This document shows, piece by piece, positions 8,290-17,296 of a stretch of DNA of 64,000 nucleotides; positions within the stretch are counted from its first letter, which is position 1; every line of letters begins with the position of its first letter. The DNA is taken from assembly GCF_900156655.1 (NCBI RefSeq), contig NZ_FTOG01000006.1, forward strand, positions 124,001-188,000, given 5' to 3'. A model generated the notes under the pieces. It was not told the origin of the DNA and did not search any database. It saw only the letters and a program-made list of their open reading frames with translations. The DNA comes from Rhodobacter aestuarii (lineage in GTDB: Bacteria; Pseudomonadota; Alphaproteobacteria; Rhodobacterales; Rhodobacteraceae). The position numbers and the translations under genes were made by a program.

Positions 8290-8310
8290 TGACAGGTTTT
8301 TGACAGGTTC
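8290..8310. promoter_or_regulatory. Direct repeat TGACAGGTT, candidate TctD binding site
   Basis: Two copies, TGACAGGTTT (8290-8299) and TGACAGGTTC (8301-8310), are offset by 11 bases in the 110-base gap between divergent tctD and tctC. OmpR-family regulators usually bind tandem sites spaced about one helical turn, so this fits a site controlling both operons. The second copy contains a TTGACA-like -35 element (8300-8305) reading toward tctC. No clear -10 follows at standard spacing. Confidence 0.6.
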
Positions 8311-8374
8311 AAGCGCTATCAAGGGCGCACAAATCCGGTGCGGGAGGCGCTGGATGAAAAAGTGGAGGACAAAA

Positions 8375-9340
8375 ATGGCTTTCAAACTTGTGCGCGCGGC
8401 GGCGACCGTCGCGGGGCTGACTTTTGCAACCGGTGCAATGGCATCGGAATGCATCGCCCCGGCGGGCCCCGGTGGTGGCTGGGATTTCACCTGCCGTCAG
8501 GTGGGCAAAATGCTGCAAGACCTTAAGCTGATCGATGAAACGATGCAGGTCACCAACCTTGAAGGCGGCGGCGGCGGCGTGGCTTTTGCTGAGGTGGTCA
8601 ATAAGCGCGGCGATGCTAACGATCTGATTGTGGCGGCTTCTTCGGCCACGGCGACTCGGCTTGCCCAAGGCGCGTACCCGGGCAATACGATGGATCAAGT
8701 GCGCTGGCTCGCCGCCGTGGGCGCCGATTACGGCGTGATCGCGGTATCGGCGAATAGCCCGATCCAAACGCTTCCTGAACTGCTTGAGCAAATTAAAACC
8801 GACCCGACCTCGGTCTCGGTTGCCGGGGGCTCGGCTGTCGGCGGCTGGGACCACCTGAAGGTGCTGATCGCGGCCAATGCCTTTGGCATCGACGATGTGC
8901 GCACCGTGAAATACATCGCCTTTGATGGCGGTGGCGAGGCGGTGACACAGCTTCTGGCGGGCTCGGTGCAAGCGTTTACCGGCGATATTTCCGAAGCCAA
9001 AGGCTTTGTCGATTCGGGCGATATCCGCGTGATCGCGGTGCTCGCGCCGGAACGGCTTCCGGGAGCCTTTGCCGATTTTCCGACCGCGAAAGAACAAGGT
9101 GTGGATGCAATCGGCGCGAACTGGCGCGGCTTTTATGCCCCCGGCGGGATGACCGATGCGGCCTATAACACTTGGGTCGAAGACATTGGCGCGCTCTATG
9201 CCTCAGACGAATGGAAAACAGTGATGGCGGCCAATGGCCTTGCCCCGCTCGATCTGCAAGGCGCAGCGTTTGAAGAGTTCGTTGCCAGCTCGGTGGCGCA
9301 AATTCAACAGATTTCGAAAGAAATCGGCATCCTGCGCTAA
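8375..9340 (+). CDS. tctC: Tripartite tricarboxylate transporter substrate-binding protein
   Basis: A 321-residue periplasmic receptor of the TTT family. The signal peptide MAFKLVRAAATVAGLTFATG is cut after AMA, giving a mature start of SECIAPAGPGGGWDFTCR. This PGGGWD motif with the following aromatic is the ligand-loop signature of TctC proteins. The start at 8375 follows GTGGAGGAC at good spacing; an upstream in-frame ATG at 8354 is possible but would spoil the signal peptide. It is followed by tctB and tctA in one operon. The likely ligand is citrate or another di/tricarboxylate, but the family also carries other carboxylates, so the substrate is inferred. Confidence 0.95.
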   Translation: MAFKLVRAAATVAGLTFATGAMASECIAPAGPGGGWDFTCRQVGKMLQDLKLIDETMQVTNLEGGGGGVAFAEVVNKRGDANDLIVAASSATATRLAQGAYPGNTMDQVRWLAAVGADYGVIAVSANSPIQTLPELLEQIKTDPTSVSVAGGSAVGGWDHLKVLIAANAFGIDDVRTVKYIAFDGGGEAVTQLLAGSVQAFTGDISEAKGFVDSGDIRVIAVLAPERLPGAFADFPTAKEQGVDAIGANWRGFYAPGGMTDAAYNTWVEDIGALYASDEWKTVMAANGLAPLDLQGAAFEEFVASSVAQIQQISKEIGILR

Positions 9341-9399
9341 GGCACCCGGCGCGGCAAACCTAGCGCTTGCCGCGCCCCAAAATCTTGTGGGAGGGACAG

Positions 9400-9831
9400 A
9401 TGAGTGACCGCATCTTTGGAGCCTTTGGGCTCATGTTGGCGATTTTCTTCGCTTGGGGAACTTTGCAAATTCAGGAAAGCTTTTTGTCGGATACGGTCGG
9501 GCCCAAGACCTTTCCGCTGCTGATCGCCTCCCTTTTGGGCCTGTCCTCGTTCGCCATTTTGGTGCGTCCCGGGCCGGAACCAGTTTGGCCGAGCCTTGGC
9601 CGATTTGTCGAAATTCTCGCCGCGGTCGTGGTGATGGTGCTTTATGTCGAAGCGCTGGACATATTGGGCTTTGTCTTCGCCACCACCCTTGCCACCACCT
9701 ATCTATCGTGGCGCCTCCAATCTCCCCTTTGGCAAGCCGGCCTTGTTGGCGTGGGCACCGCGGTCGGGATCTATGTGATCTTTCATCTCCTCCTTGGCCT
9801 GTCGCTCGCGCGCGGCCCCTTCGGTTTCTGA
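9400..9831 (+). CDS. tctB: Tripartite tricarboxylate transporter small membrane subunit
   Basis: A 143-residue membrane protein with about four hydrophobic segments, the usual size and topology of TctB. The N-terminal helix holds GLMLAIFFAWGTLQIQ and is followed by a family-typical TVGPKTFPLLIASLLGL segment. The start at 9400 lies after GGGAGGGAC. It sits between tctC and tctA, nine bases before tctA. TctB partners with TctA in the cytoplasmic membrane; its exact role in the transport cycle is not well known. Confidence 0.93.
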   Translation: MSDRIFGAFGLMLAIFFAWGTLQIQESFLSDTVGPKTFPLLIASLLGLSSFAILVRPGPEPVWPSLGRFVEILAAVVVMVLYVEALDILGFVFATTLATTYLSWRLQSPLWQAGLVGVGTAVGIYVIFHLLLGLSLARGPFGF

Positions 9832-9840
9832 GGCACCCCG

Positions 9841-11379
9841 ATGGATATTCTTGCATCTCTCGGGGATGGCTTCGTCACCGCGATGACCTTCCAAAACCTT
9901 GCGCTTGCGCTGTTGGGCACCTTCCTTGGCACGATGATGGGCGCTTTGCCCGGGCTTGGGCCATCCAATGGCGTGGCGATCTTGATCCCGCTCGCTTTCT
10001 CACTGGGGCTTGGGGCGACGCCTGCACTGATCTTGCTCACAAGCGTCTATTATGGTGCCATGTATGGCGGGCGGATCTCTTCGATCTTGCTCAACATTCC
10101 GGGCGATGAACCGGCGATGATGACCTGCCTTGATGGGTATCCGATGGCCCAGAAAGGCTTGGCGGGCGAGGCACTTTCGCTTTCGGGGATTGCCAGCTTT
10201 GTGGGCGCTTTCATCGCCACTTGGGGGCTGATCCTGTTCGCGCCGATCTTGGTGAAATTCGCGCTTCTGTTTGGCCCGGCGGAATATTTCGCGCTTTTCG
10301 CGCTCGCTTTTGCCACTTTGGGCGGCGTCTCTTCGACCAACCAAGCCAAAGCCGCTTTTGCCGCAATGCTGGGTCTTGGCCTTTCGGTGATTGGCGTCGA
10401 TACCCAAACCGGCGTACCGCGGCTGACTTTTGGTGAAGTCCATCTCTATGACGGGCTCGATTTCCTTGTCGCCATCGTGGGGCTTTTCGCACTCTCGGAG
10501 GTGTTTATCTTCCTTGAGCACCATCATGGTAATTCGGCTGCAGGCGGTCGGTCAATCAAAGTGGGGCGCCTAACGCCGCCTTGGTCGATGCTAAAGTCGA
10601 CCTTCGGCAGTATGCTTCGCGCCTCTGGGCTTGGCTTTATCGCCGGTGTTCTACCGGGGGCTGGCGCATCGCTGGGGTCTTTCCTCGCCTATTCGGTGGA
10701 AAAGCGCTTGGTCGACCGCGAAGGCACCTTTGGCAAAGGCGATCCGCGCGGGGTTGCCGCCCCTGAGGCGGGAAACAATGCTGCATCCGGGGGGGCTTTG
10801 GTACCGATGTTGGCGCTGGGGGTGCCTGGCTCTGGCACGACTGCCGTGTTGCTTGCGGTTCTGCTCTCACTCAACATCACGCCGGGACCGCTTTTGTTCC
10901 AAAACAATGCCGACGTGGTTTGGGGGCTGATCGCAGCGCTTTTCATTGCCAACTTCATGCTGTTGGCAATGAACATCCCCATGGTTGGCATTTTTACCCG
11001 CGTGCTTTTGATCCCACCGCGCATCTTGATGCCGGTCGTGGCGATGATCTCTTTCGTCGGCATCTATGGCATTTCAGGCTCGACCTTCGATCTGTTGGTG
11101 ATGATCGGCTTTGGGGTTCTGGGCTGGGTGCTGCGCAAGCTTGATGTGCCGCTGGTGCCGATCATCCTTGGCACGCTTTTGGGCAATACGATGGAAAACA
11201 ACCTGCGCCGCGCGGTGACAATTTCCAACGGCGATTACTGGACACTGGTGGGCAGCCCGCTCGCGATTGGCCTGTGGACCGTGGCGATTGTGGGATTTGT
11301 GCTGCCGCTGTTTATCGGGCGCATCGTCAAAGCCCGCATGCACGAGCGCGGCGATGAAGAAGGCGCGATCACCGATTGA
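9841..11379 (+). CDS. tctA: Tripartite tricarboxylate transporter large permease subunit
   Basis: A 512-residue polytopic membrane protein with about 12 hydrophobic segments, the normal TctA size. The two internal family repeats are marked by GALPGLGPSNGVAILIPLAF near residue 40 and by LGVPGSGTTAVLLAVLLSLN near residue 330. The motif YYGAMYGGRISSILLNIPGD is near residue 64. TctA is the ion-driven permease that accepts substrate from TctC. The gene is last in tctCBA and is followed by a long perfect terminator hairpin. Confidence 0.96.
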   Translation: MDILASLGDGFVTAMTFQNLALALLGTFLGTMMGALPGLGPSNGVAILIPLAFSLGLGATPALILLTSVYYGAMYGGRISSILLNIPGDEPAMMTCLDGYPMAQKGLAGEALSLSGIASFVGAFIATWGLILFAPILVKFALLFGPAEYFALFALAFATLGGVSSTNQAKAAFAAMLGLGLSVIGVDTQTGVPRLTFGEVHLYDGLDFLVAIVGLFALSEVFIFLEHHHGNSAAGGRSIKVGRLTPPWSMLKSTFGSMLRASGLGFIAGVLPGAGASLGSFLAYSVEKRLVDREGTFGKGDPRGVAAPEAGNNAASGGALVPMLALGVPGSGTTAVLLAVLLSLNITPGPLLFQNNADVVWGLIAALFIANFMLLAMNIPMVGIFTRVLLIPPRILMPVVAMISFVGIYGISGSTFDLLVMIGFGVLGWVLRKLDVPLVPIILGTLLGNTMENNLRRAVTISNGDYWTLVGSPLAIGLWTVAIVGFVLPLFIGRIVKARMHERGDEEGAITD

Positions 11380-11386
11380 TCAAACA

Positions 11387-11431
11387 GATGTGGCGGCCCG
11401 CGCTTACAAGGCGGGCCGCCACATCGTTTTT
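11387..11431 (+). terminator. Rho-independent terminator after tctA
   Basis: A perfect 15-bp stem (11387-11401 paired with 11411-11425), a 9-base loop and GTTTTT follow the tctA stop codon by seven bases. It is the strongest terminator in the window. Confidence 0.95.
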
Positions 11432-11528
11432 GCCATGCAATGCAGCGCCCTGATGGGCTGGCACTTGCGCAAAACACCTCGTGATTTGAGGAGATATGTC
11501 CCCGCAGCACTCGCCCAGCCAGCAAGCT

Positions 11529-12134
11529 TCACGCCTGCAATTCGGCATCCCAATACAGAAAATCAATCCAGCTTTCATGCAGGTGCCCCGGCGGGAAGCG
11601 TCGCCCGATTCGGTGCATGTCTTCGGCATTCGGTTCGCGCGCGGGTTGGCGCAGCCGCAGGCCCGAGGCTTTGAGCGATTTGTTGGCCTTTTTCAGGTTA
11701 CACGGCGCGCAGGCCGCCACCACGTTTTCCCAACTGGTCACGCCGCCCTTGGAACGCGGGATCACATGATCAAAGGTCAAATCCCCCTTCGCGCCACAAT
11801 ATTGGCAGCAAAAACCGTCCCTTAAAAAAAGATTGAAGCGCGTGAAGGCCACGCGCTTCTGGGGTTTGACGAATTCTTTGAGCACCACAACAGAGGGGAT
11901 GCGTATGCTTTGCCTTTGCGACCGCACCACCTCGTCATATTCGGCCAAGATGGTGACCCGGTCGAGGCAGACCGCTTTGACCGCCTCCTGCCAAGGCCAA
12001 AGCGACAGCGGGTAGTAACTCAGCGGGCGAAAATCGGCGTTGAGCACCAGTGCCGGGTGACGGCGCAAGGCCGATGGCTCGCGCACAAAATGTGTTCGAA
12101 AGTCGCTCCTGTCGCCGTGATCGAGCATGGCCAT
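11529..12134 (-). CDS. HNH endonuclease family protein
   Basis: A protein of about 201 residues. The HNH/zinc module is complete: CQYCG, then DLTFDHVIPRSKGG with the catalytic His, then SWENVVAACAPCNLKK with the second CxxC-type pair. The N-terminal half (VLNADFRPLSYYPLSLWPWQ) is typical of a widely conserved alphaproteobacterial HNH protein of unknown target, often found as a stand-alone housekeeping gene rather than in phages or restriction systems. The start is the ATG at 12134 after GGAAGGGG; the second ATG, two codons on (12128), has better ribosome spacing. Further upstream codons in the open frame lack a ribosome site. Nuclease activity is inferred from the motif. Confidence 0.88.
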   Translation of the reverse strand: MAMLDHGDRSDFRTHFVREPSALRRHPALVLNADFRPLSYYPLSLWPWQEAVKAVCLDRVTILAEYDEVVRSQRQSIRIPSVVVLKEFVKPQKRVAFTRFNLFLRDGFCCQYCGAKGDLTFDHVIPRSKGGVTSWENVVAACAPCNLKKANKSLKASGLRLRQPAREPNAEDMHRIGRRFPPGHLHESWIDFLYWDAELQA

Positions 12135-12322
12135 GCCCCTTCCGCCTGTCATCTGCGGGCAGCGATGCGGAGAAGCGCTCCGCTCCTGCCGTGGTATAAC
12201 TATATATGGCGTTCGCCACAGAGCAAGACCCGCAATCTGCGAGCCCCCTGCTCGGGCACAGGCTTTGCATGACTTTGCAACACGCGCGTGACGAGATGCC
12301 CGCGAAACGGGCAAAGCGGCGC

Positions 12323-12985
12323 TTAGCTTGGCAGATATTCCGAAAGGAAGGACAGCGCCGTCCCCAGTCCGCCGGGCGAGATCCCGTGGCCGGTGCCTTC
12401 CATCACATGGGCATAAACTTGGAAACCTGCTTCTTGCAGGGCTTCTGCGGTTTTTTGCAGATCGGAAAACGGCACGATCTGATCGGTGTTGCCATGCGCC
12501 AGCAAAACGGGCGGCTTGGTCAGCACTTCTTCGGCCAAAGCATCGGGGCGCAGCAGGCGGCCCGAAAAGCCAATGATCCCGGCAAAGGCTTCGGCCCGGC
12601 GCGGGATCACTTGCAGCGCCATCATCGTGCCTTGAGAAAAACCAAAGACCACGATTTGCGACGCGGTCAGCCCCTCGTCTTCCATCACCTTATCAAGGAA
12701 GGCGTTCAGATCTTTGGAGCTTTGCGCAAGACCCGCAGCGGCATCCTCGGGCGAGGATTCATCAAGCCACGGGATCGGGAACCACTGCCGCCCGAACGGG
12801 TTGGTGATGCATTCTTCGGGCGCGTCAGGGGCCAAAAAGAGCGTATCGGGCAGATGTTCGCCCAATGGTTCGGCAAGGCCCAGAAGGTCATCCCCATCCG
12901 CCCCATAGCCGTGCAGAAAGATCACGGCCGATTTCACGGTGCCGGATTTAGGCGCCGCCCGCCCAAGCTTCATTTCACGTGTCAT
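12323..12985 (-). CDS. Alpha/beta hydrolase, phospholipase/carboxylesterase family
   Basis: A 220-residue serine hydrolase of the YpfH/carboxylesterase-2 family. The oxyanion region is VIFLHGYGADGDDLLGLAEP. The nucleophile elbow is GFSQG (Ser near residue 115), the acid is the Asp in HGNTDQIVPF, and the base is the His in GTGHGISP, so the catalytic triad is complete. The start at 12985 overlaps the stop of the upstream DNA glycosylase gene by ATGA. It is a cytoplasmic esterase with an unknown natural substrate. The pairing with a DNA repair gene is probably an operon of convenience. Confidence 0.92.
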   Translation of the reverse strand: MTREMKLGRAAPKSGTVKSAVIFLHGYGADGDDLLGLAEPLGEHLPDTLFLAPDAPEECITNPFGRQWFPIPWLDESSPEDAAAGLAQSSKDLNAFLDKVMEDEGLTASQIVVFGFSQGTMMALQVIPRRAEAFAGIIGFSGRLLRPDALAEEVLTKPPVLLAHGNTDQIVPFSDLQKTAEALQEAGFQVYAHVMEGTGHGISPGGLGTALSFLSEYLPS

Positions 12986-13614
12986 GGTGCCACCCCCTCG
13001 CGTTCTTTTCTCTTTGCGTAATAGGCCCAAAGCCCCCGCGCAGCAACCGCCCGCCACGGCGACCAACATGCAGCAAGCGTGCCAAATTCCTTGCGTTTTG
13101 GCCGTTCGGGCAGGTCAAACAGCATCCGCGCCGCCTCTGCCAAAGCCAGATCATCGACCGCAAAGACATCGGCGCGCCCGAGCGCGAACATCAAATACAT
13201 CTCCACCGTCCAGCGCCCAATCCCCGGAAGCGGCAAGAGCATGTTGATCACGTCCTCATTGGGCAGGCTGCGCAGGGCGGCAAAATCAATCCCGGAACGG
13301 GCGAGCGCTTGCACATAGCGCACCTTTTGCCGCGAAAGCCCGCATCCGCGCAGATCGTCTTCTTGTGCCTCGGCCAAAGCCTCCGCCGCGCCAAAGCCTG
13401 CATCAATCAGCTTTTGCCGGATCGAGCGCGCCGCCGCGGTGGACACCTGCTGGCCCAAAATCGCATCGCGCAGCGCTTCAAACCCGTCTTCGCGCCGCCG
13501 CAAGGGCCAAGGGCCAGTGAGCGCCAGCACCTCGGCAAAACGCGGCTCGGCTTGGGCCAGCCACGCCGCGCCCTCTGCCATATCTTCTTCGGTTTCGATG
13601 ATACGTCCGACCAT
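12982..13614 (-). CDS. DNA-3-methyladenine glycosylase II (AlkA-like HhH-GPD)
   Basis: A 210-residue base-excision repair glycosylase that removes alkylated purines. The HhH-GPD core is visible: AILGQQVSTAAARSIRQKL near residue 55, then the helix-hairpin-helix LPGIGRWTVEMYLMFALG near 130, followed by DVFAVDDLAL, which contains the catalytic Asp. It is shorter than E. coli AlkA (282 residues) because the N-terminal beta domain is absent, as in many bacterial forms. The start is the ATG at 13614; the frame stays open upstream across the MFS promoter and gene, which is a shadow. It is divergent from the MFS gene with only 63 bases between starts. Confidence 0.92.
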   Translation of the reverse strand: MVGRIIETEEDMAEGAAWLAQAEPRFAEVLALTGPWPLRRREDGFEALRDAILGQQVSTAAARSIRQKLIDAGFGAAEALAEAQEDDLRGCGLSRQKVRYVQALARSGIDFAALRSLPNEDVINMLLPLPGIGRWTVEMYLMFALGRADVFAVDDLALAEAARMLFDLPERPKRKEFGTLAACWSPWRAVAARGLWAYYAKRKEREGVAP

Positions 13615-13677
13615 GCCCCACCCTGCCCGCTTTCGCGCCCGCTTGCCAGCCCCCTTCGGCCACGCTAGGGCTGAGCC

Positions 13678-14907
13678 ATGACACAGACTTCCGGCTCCAC
13701 GACCCCCTCGCCCGACGCCCGGCGCAACACGATCGTTTTGGTCGCCGCGCAGGCATTTTTGGGCGCTCAAATGTCGATGATTTTCACCGTGGGGGGGCTC
13801 GCAGGCGCTTCGCTCACGCCCGACCCGTGCTGGGCCACGTTGCCGCTTTCGCTCATCGTCTTGGGCTCGGTGTTGACCGCGCAGCCAATGTCGGAATTCA
13901 TGGCGGCCTTTGGACGCCGCGCCGGGTTCATTCTGGCGACCTTTGCCGGGGCCATTGGTGCCGCGATTTCCGCCTATGCGCTGCAAATCGGGTCTTTCGC
14001 GCTGTTCTGCTTGGGCGGCGTTTTTGCTGGCATCTATATGTCTGCACAGGGGTTTTACCGTTTTGCCGTGACCGATGGCCTGCCGATTGAGGCGCAATCC
14101 AAGGCGATCTCTTGGGTGCTGGCCGGGGGCTTGGCAGCGGCGATCATTGGCCCGCAGCTTGTCAAACTCACCGCGCAGGCGATGGTGGTGCCATTTCTGG
14201 CCACTTATCTGGCAATCATCGGCATCAACATTCTTGGCCCGATCTTGTTTACCTTTTTGCGCATTCCTGCGCCGGGACGGCGGGCGAAGGGCGTGCATCA
14301 TGTGGGCCGCACCCGCCTAGAACTGCTCAAAGACCCGCAAATTGCCGTGGCAATGATCTGCGGCATGGTCTCTTACGCGCTGATGAACCTTGTGATGACC
14401 TCGACGCCTTTGGCGGTGGTGGGCTGCGGGCATGACACGACCGATGCGGCCAATATCGTTTCCGCCCATGTGATGGCGATGTATCTGCCCTCTTTCTTCA
14501 CCGGGCATCTGATCGCGCGATTTGGCCGCGAGGTGATTGTGGGTATTGGGCTTTTCATCCTCGCCGCCTCGGGTGCGGTGGCGCTGACGGGGATGGACCT
14601 TGAGAAGTTCTATCTCGCGCTGATGCTCTTGGGGCTTGGCTGGAACTTTGGCTTTATTGGCTCCACGGCAATGCTGAGCGCCGCCCATAGCCCCGAAGAA
14701 CGCGGCCATGTGCAGGGCATGAATGATTTCGTGGTGTTTGGCGGGGTGTTCCTCGCCTCGCTTTCATCGGGCGGGCTGATGAATTGTTCCTCGGCAGGCG
14801 ACCCAACGGCGGGCTGGCAAGCGGTGAATATGGCGATGCTGCCGTTCCTCACGCTTGCGGGCGGCGCGCTAATTTGGCTCGCCCTTCGCCCCAAGGAAAC
14901 TCGTTAA
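13678..14907 (+). CDS. MFS transporter
   Basis: A 409-residue permease with about 12 hydrophobic segments. Features of the major facilitator fold include the loop-2/3 motif region FMAAFGRRAGFILATF, a central cytoplasmic loop near residue 195 (PAPGRRAKGVHHVGRTR), and the pseudo-repeat LIARFGREVIVGIGLFIL in the second half. The subfamily resembles stand-alone permeases with no assigned substrate. The start at 13678 is the first ATG after the divergent glycosylase promoter. It ends just before an inverted repeat shared with the convergent pgi gene. The substrate is unknown. Confidence 0.9.
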   Translation: MTQTSGSTTPSPDARRNTIVLVAAQAFLGAQMSMIFTVGGLAGASLTPDPCWATLPLSLIVLGSVLTAQPMSEFMAAFGRRAGFILATFAGAIGAAISAYALQIGSFALFCLGGVFAGIYMSAQGFYRFAVTDGLPIEAQSKAISWVLAGGLAAAIIGPQLVKLTAQAMVVPFLATYLAIIGINILGPILFTFLRIPAPGRRAKGVHHVGRTRLELLKDPQIAVAMICGMVSYALMNLVMTSTPLAVVGCGHDTTDAANIVSAHVMAMYLPSFFTGHLIARFGREVIVGIGLFILAASGAVALTGMDLEKFYLALMLLGLGWNFGFIGSTAMLSAAHSPEERGHVQGMNDFVVFGGVFLASLSSGGLMNCSSAGDPTAGWQAVNMAMLPFLTLAGGALIWLALRPKETR

Positions 14908-14967
14908 ACCGGAGCGAAAATCGGCGCAGTTGCCGTAAAGCGCCCGCCCGAGAGGGCGGTAGTGCAC

Positions 14968-14999
14968 TGCCCGGGCCGCTAACGCGGCGGCCCCGGGCA
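14968..14999. terminator. Inverted repeat between convergent MFS and pgi genes
   Basis: A GC-rich imperfect hairpin, with left arm TGCCCGGGCCGC (14968-14979) and right arm ending in GGCCCCGGGCA, sits between two convergent genes. There is no good T-run on either side, so terminator activity is plausible by position but not certain. Confidence 0.45.
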
Positions 15000-15014
15000 T
15001 CTTACGCCCCTTCC

Positions 15015-16628
15015 TTACCCCCGCAGGGCGCGAATACGGGCGGCGAGTTGCAGCGTGGAGCCATCCTTACCCGCCCCGTCCGACGTGCCTTCCAGCACCG
15101 GAGCCAGCGCCAAGGCGAGTTCTTTGCCCAGTTCCACCCCCCATTGGTCAAAGCTGTTGATGCCCAAGACCACACCCTCCACAAACACCCGGTGCTCATA
15201 AAGCGCGATCAGGCCCCCCAAGGTGGCGGGGGTGAGTTGGTCAAACATCAAGGTCGTCGAGGGGCGGTTGCCCGGGAACACGCGGTGGCGGGCTTGGCGG
15301 TCAAGCTCTGCCCCTTCCAGCCCTTTGGCGCGCATGATCTCGGTCGCCTCTGCAAGCGAACGGCCCCGCAAAAGCGCCTCAGATTGCGCAAGGCAGTTGG
15401 CCATCAACAAAAGATGCTGGTGATCCAGATCCGGTTCCAGCCCGTTTGCCGTGACGATAAACTCGCAGGGCACAACCCGCGTGCCTTGGTGGATCAGCTG
15501 GTAAAACGCATGCTGGCCGTTGGTGCCGGGTTCGCCCCAGACCACGGGGCCGGAATGGTAGGGCAGATCGCTCCCATCCATCGCGACGCGTTTGCCATTG
15601 CTCTCCATCTCAAGCTGCTGCAGGTAAGCGGGCAAACGTGCAAGCCGTTGTTCATAAGGCAGCACCGCGCGGGTCGCATGGCCGAGCACCTGATTGTGCC
15701 AAAGGCCAACCAACGCCAAAAGCACCGGCAGGTTGTGGGCGAAAGGCGCGGTGCGGAAATGGGCGTCCATTGCCGCCGCGCCACTCAGGAATTGGTCAAA
15801 GAGTTCGGGGCCAATGCCGATCATCAGGCTCAGCCCAATCGGCGACCAGACCGAATAGCGCCCGCCCACCCAATCTTCAAAGCCAAAGACCCGTTCTGCG
15901 GGAATGCCAAAGGTCGCGGTGCGGTCGGTGGCCGAGGAAATGGCCGCGAATTGCTTGGCGGGCTCGGTCACCACCTCTGCCATCCAACGCCGCGCGCTTT
16001 CGGCATTGGTCATCGTCTCGATCGTGGTGAAAGTTTTCGAGGCCACAACCACCAGCGTCGTTTCGGGGTCGAGACCCGCGAGCGTGTCATGGATATGCGC
16101 GCCATCAACGTTGGAAACGAAATGCAGCTTCGGCCCATCGGCAAAGGCGGCGCAGGCAAGCGAAGCCATTGCCGGGCCAAGGTCCGACCCACCGATGCCG
16201 ATATTGACCACATCTGTAATGGTGCCGCCTTGGCCATTGTAGCGCCCTTCGCGCACGGCGGCGGCGAATTCTTGCATCCGGGCGCGCGTGTCGCGCAGCG
16301 CGGGCATGACATTGGCGCCATCCACCAAGATGCTGTCTTCCACGCTGCGCCATGCGGTGTGCAGCACCGCGCGACCTTCCGTTTCGTTGATCTTTTCACC
16401 CGAAAACATCGCATCGCGCCGGGCGGCAACACCGGTTTGCGCGGCCAAATCCAGCAGCAGCGCCATACCATCGGCATCGATATTGGTCTTGGAGTAATCA
16501 AACAGGAACGGCCCCGCCTCGGCCGAGAAGCTTTCGGCCCGCGACGGATCGGCGGCGAAAAGGTCCAAGATATGCCGATCCTTGACTGTGGCGGCATGGG
16601 AAAGCAGGGGGTCAAAACGGTTCATCAT
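15015..16628 (-). CDS. pgi: Glucose-6-phosphate isomerase
   Basis: A 537-residue cytoplasmic enzyme interconverting glucose 6-phosphate and fructose 6-phosphate. The family signatures are clear: [20 protein letters not shown] near residue 255 and [20 protein letters not shown] near residue 365, plus [13 protein letters not shown] near 145. The start at 16628 overlaps the pgl stop by ATGA; a second ATG directly follows. It is the third gene of the zwf-pgl-pgi operon. In an Entner-Doudoroff organism without a strong glycolytic flux, Pgi mainly feeds fructose 6-phosphate back to Zwf or supplies sugar phosphates for polysaccharides. Confidence 0.97.
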   Translation of the reverse strand: MMNRFDPLLSHAATVKDRHILDLFAADPSRAESFSAEAGPFLFDYSKTNIDADGMALLLDLAAQTGVAARRDAMFSGEKINETEGRAVLHTAWRSVEDSILVDGANVMPALRDTRARMQEFAAAVREGRYNGQGGTITDVVNIGIGGSDLGPAMASLACAAFADGPKLHFVSNVDGAHIHDTLAGLDPETTLVVVASKTFTTIETMTNAESARRWMAEVVTEPAKQFAAISSATDRTATFGIPAERVFGFEDWVGGRYSVWSPIGLSLMIGIGPELFDQFLSGAAAMDAHFRTAPFAHNLPVLLALVGLWHNQVLGHATRAVLPYEQRLARLPAYLQQLEMESNGKRVAMDGSDLPYHSGPVVWGEPGTNGQHAFYQLIHQGTRVVPCEFIVTANGLEPDLDHQHLLLMANCLAQSEALLRGRSLAEATEIMRAKGLEGAELDRQARHRVFPGNRPSTTLMFDQLTPATLGGLIALYEHRVFVEGVVLGINSFDQWGVELGKELALALAPVLEGTSDGAGKDGSTLQLAARIRALRG

Positions 16629-17296
16629 GGGGCCCAATGGATCGTTGCAATAGGAAGGACCGTGCGCACCGGAGCCTCGATCTCGGGCAGGTTGGCCGCA
16701 CGTTCGATGGCGGCGCGTTTTTCCGCGCCAGTAATCACAATATGGCAATGCATCGCTTCACGCAAAACCCGCGCGGTGAGGGTAATGCGCGGTTCTCCCG
16801 CCGCTTCGGCCCGCAGTGCCATAACCTCGGGCGCAGTGTCAGACAGCGCCTCTTCGAGCTTATCGGCACCGGGGAAGAGCGAGGCGGTGTGCATATCCGC
16901 CCCCATACCCAGCACCAAAACCGTCAAGGGCAACGCGCTGCGGACCCCTTCAGACAGTTCCTCCAGCCGGTCTTCGGGCTGCGGCGCAGGGGCGTAAAGC
17001 GGCACAAGCCGCGCGGCGGCGGCTTTGTTGCGCAACAGGCGCGCGCGCAAAAGCGCGGTGTTCGAGCGGGGGCTCTCTTCGCCCACCCAACGCTCGTCAT
17101 TGAGCAGCACATCTACCCGCGCCCAATCGAGTTCGAGCTCCGAGAGCACATCGAAGACCGGGCCGGGTGTCGTGCCGCCGGGCACGCACAGTGTGGCGCG
17201 CTCTTGCACCTCAAGCGCGCGGCGCAATTGGCTGGCGATCCGGTCGGACAGGGCGACCATCATCAATTCGCGGTCGGGGTATTCCACAAAGCTCAT
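16625..17296 (-). CDS. pgl: 6-phosphogluconolactonase
   Basis: A 223-residue hydrolase converting 6-phosphogluconolactone to 6-phosphogluconate. It is of the DevB/NagB-like type, with [21 protein letters not shown] split around residue 45, [15 protein letters not shown] near 65 and [14 protein letters not shown] near 130. The start at 17296 overlaps the zwf stop (ATGA), and its own stop overlaps pgi (ATGA), so the three genes are tightly coupled. The length is slightly short but normal for alphaproteobacteria. Confidence 0.96.
   Translation of the reverse strand: MSFVEYPDRELMMVALSDRIASQLRRALEVQERATLCVPGGTTPGPVFDVLSELELDWARVDVLLNDERWVGEESPRSNTALLRARLLRNKAAAARLVPLYAPAPQPEDRLEELSEGVRSALPLTVLVLGMGADMHTASLFPGADKLEEALSDTAPEVMALRAEAAGEPRITLTARVLREAMHCHIVITGAEKRAAIERAANLPEIEAPVRTVLPIATIHWAP

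Noticed and set aside
14784-16997. 737-codon plus-strand frame
   Set aside because: It covers pgi and part of pgl on the other strand. It has no motif, and long antisense frames are expected at this GC content.
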